6,171 nucleotides of DNA from Methanosarcinales archaeon (GTDB taxonomy: Archaea > Halobacteriota > Methanosarcinia > Methanosarcinales > Methanogasteraceae): NCBI GenBank assembly GCA_030672605.1, contig DAOVGE010000012.1, positions 1 to 6,171 on the forward strand. Direction: 5' to 3'. The translations under genes were made by a program, and so were the position numbers. Below the pieces are notes generated by a model. The model was not told where the DNA came from. It did no database searches and saw only the letters and a program-made list of their open reading frames with translations. This document shows, one piece after another, positions 6,110-6,171 of the stretch; position 1 is the first letter of the stretch; every line of letters begins with the position of its first letter.

Positions 6110-6171
6110 ATGAAATCCATATTAATAGGTTCATGCGAGGGATATTCGGGAAAAAGCGCGATCTGCATGGG
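6110..6171 (+). CDS. Start of a P-loop protein, probably BioD-like/phosphotransacetylase-related (cut by window edge)
   Basis: An ATG at 6110 follows the ligase stop by 2 nt and is preceded at 7 nt by GGAGG (6098-6102), which lies inside the last codons of the ligase, so translation is likely coupled. Twenty residues are visible. A short beta strand (K-S-I-L-I) leads straight into a Walker A loop, G-S-C-E-G-Y-S-G-K-S, then A-I-C-M. This arrangement at the extreme N-terminus is like the BioD-like domain of phosphotransacetylase-related proteins (COG0857, often with a DRTGG domain), which I recall beside ADP-forming acetyl-CoA synthetase genes in methanogen-type archaea. Other MinD/BioD/CobQ-type P-loop proteins remain possible because only the first motif is visible. 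Confidence 0.6.
   Translation, partial: MKSILIGSCEGYSGKSAICM

Overview
The window is archaeal and most likely euryarchaeal, close to the methanogen/ANME-type Methanomicrobia (Halobacteriota). The three ribosomal proteins are of the archaeal/eukaryotic type in the archaeal order uS13-uS4-uS11. The sliding clamp is a PCNA rather than a bacterial beta clamp, and it is followed by a PAC2-family proteasome-assembly chaperone and a single-chain ADP-forming acyl-CoA synthetase. Shine-Dalgarno sites (GGAGG, GAGGA, GTGAT) precede several genes. The lineage assignment comes from remembered family sequences, not from a search.

Layout: (1) Positions 2-469, plus strand, hold the 3' end of a TolB/WD40-like beta-propeller protein whose start lies outside the window. 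(2) Positions 470-851 are a stretch with no convincing gene. It holds an inverted repeat followed by a minus-strand T7 tract, which looks like the terminator of the ribosomal operon. (3) Positions 852-2315, minus strand, are the compact operon rps13-rps4-rps11. It ends after rps11, without the RNA polymerase subunit D gene that usually follows in archaea. (4) Positions 2316-2459 are a 144-bp divergent promoter region with a nearly palindromic TATA-like element close to its centre. (5) From 2460 to the right edge, plus strand, runs a tightly packed probable operon: PCNA, PAC2-family protein, ADP-forming acetate/acyl-CoA ligase (alpha and beta parts fused), and the first 20 codons of a P-loop protein resembling the BioD-like family of phosphotransacetylase-related proteins.

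How the genes fit together: the divergent centre drives translation genes to the left and replication, proteostasis and energy genes to the right. The ADP-forming ligase would interconvert acyl-CoA + ADP + Pi with acid + CoA + ATP. The following BioD-like gene is plausibly linked to acetyl-CoA/acetyl-phosphate metabolism, but it is cut off. I see no CRISPR, tRNA, rRNA, transposase or integrase. The genes are ordinary core and metabolic genes; the less ordinary parts are the truncated ribosomal cluster, the repeat-rich gap at 470-851 and the symmetric divergent promoter.
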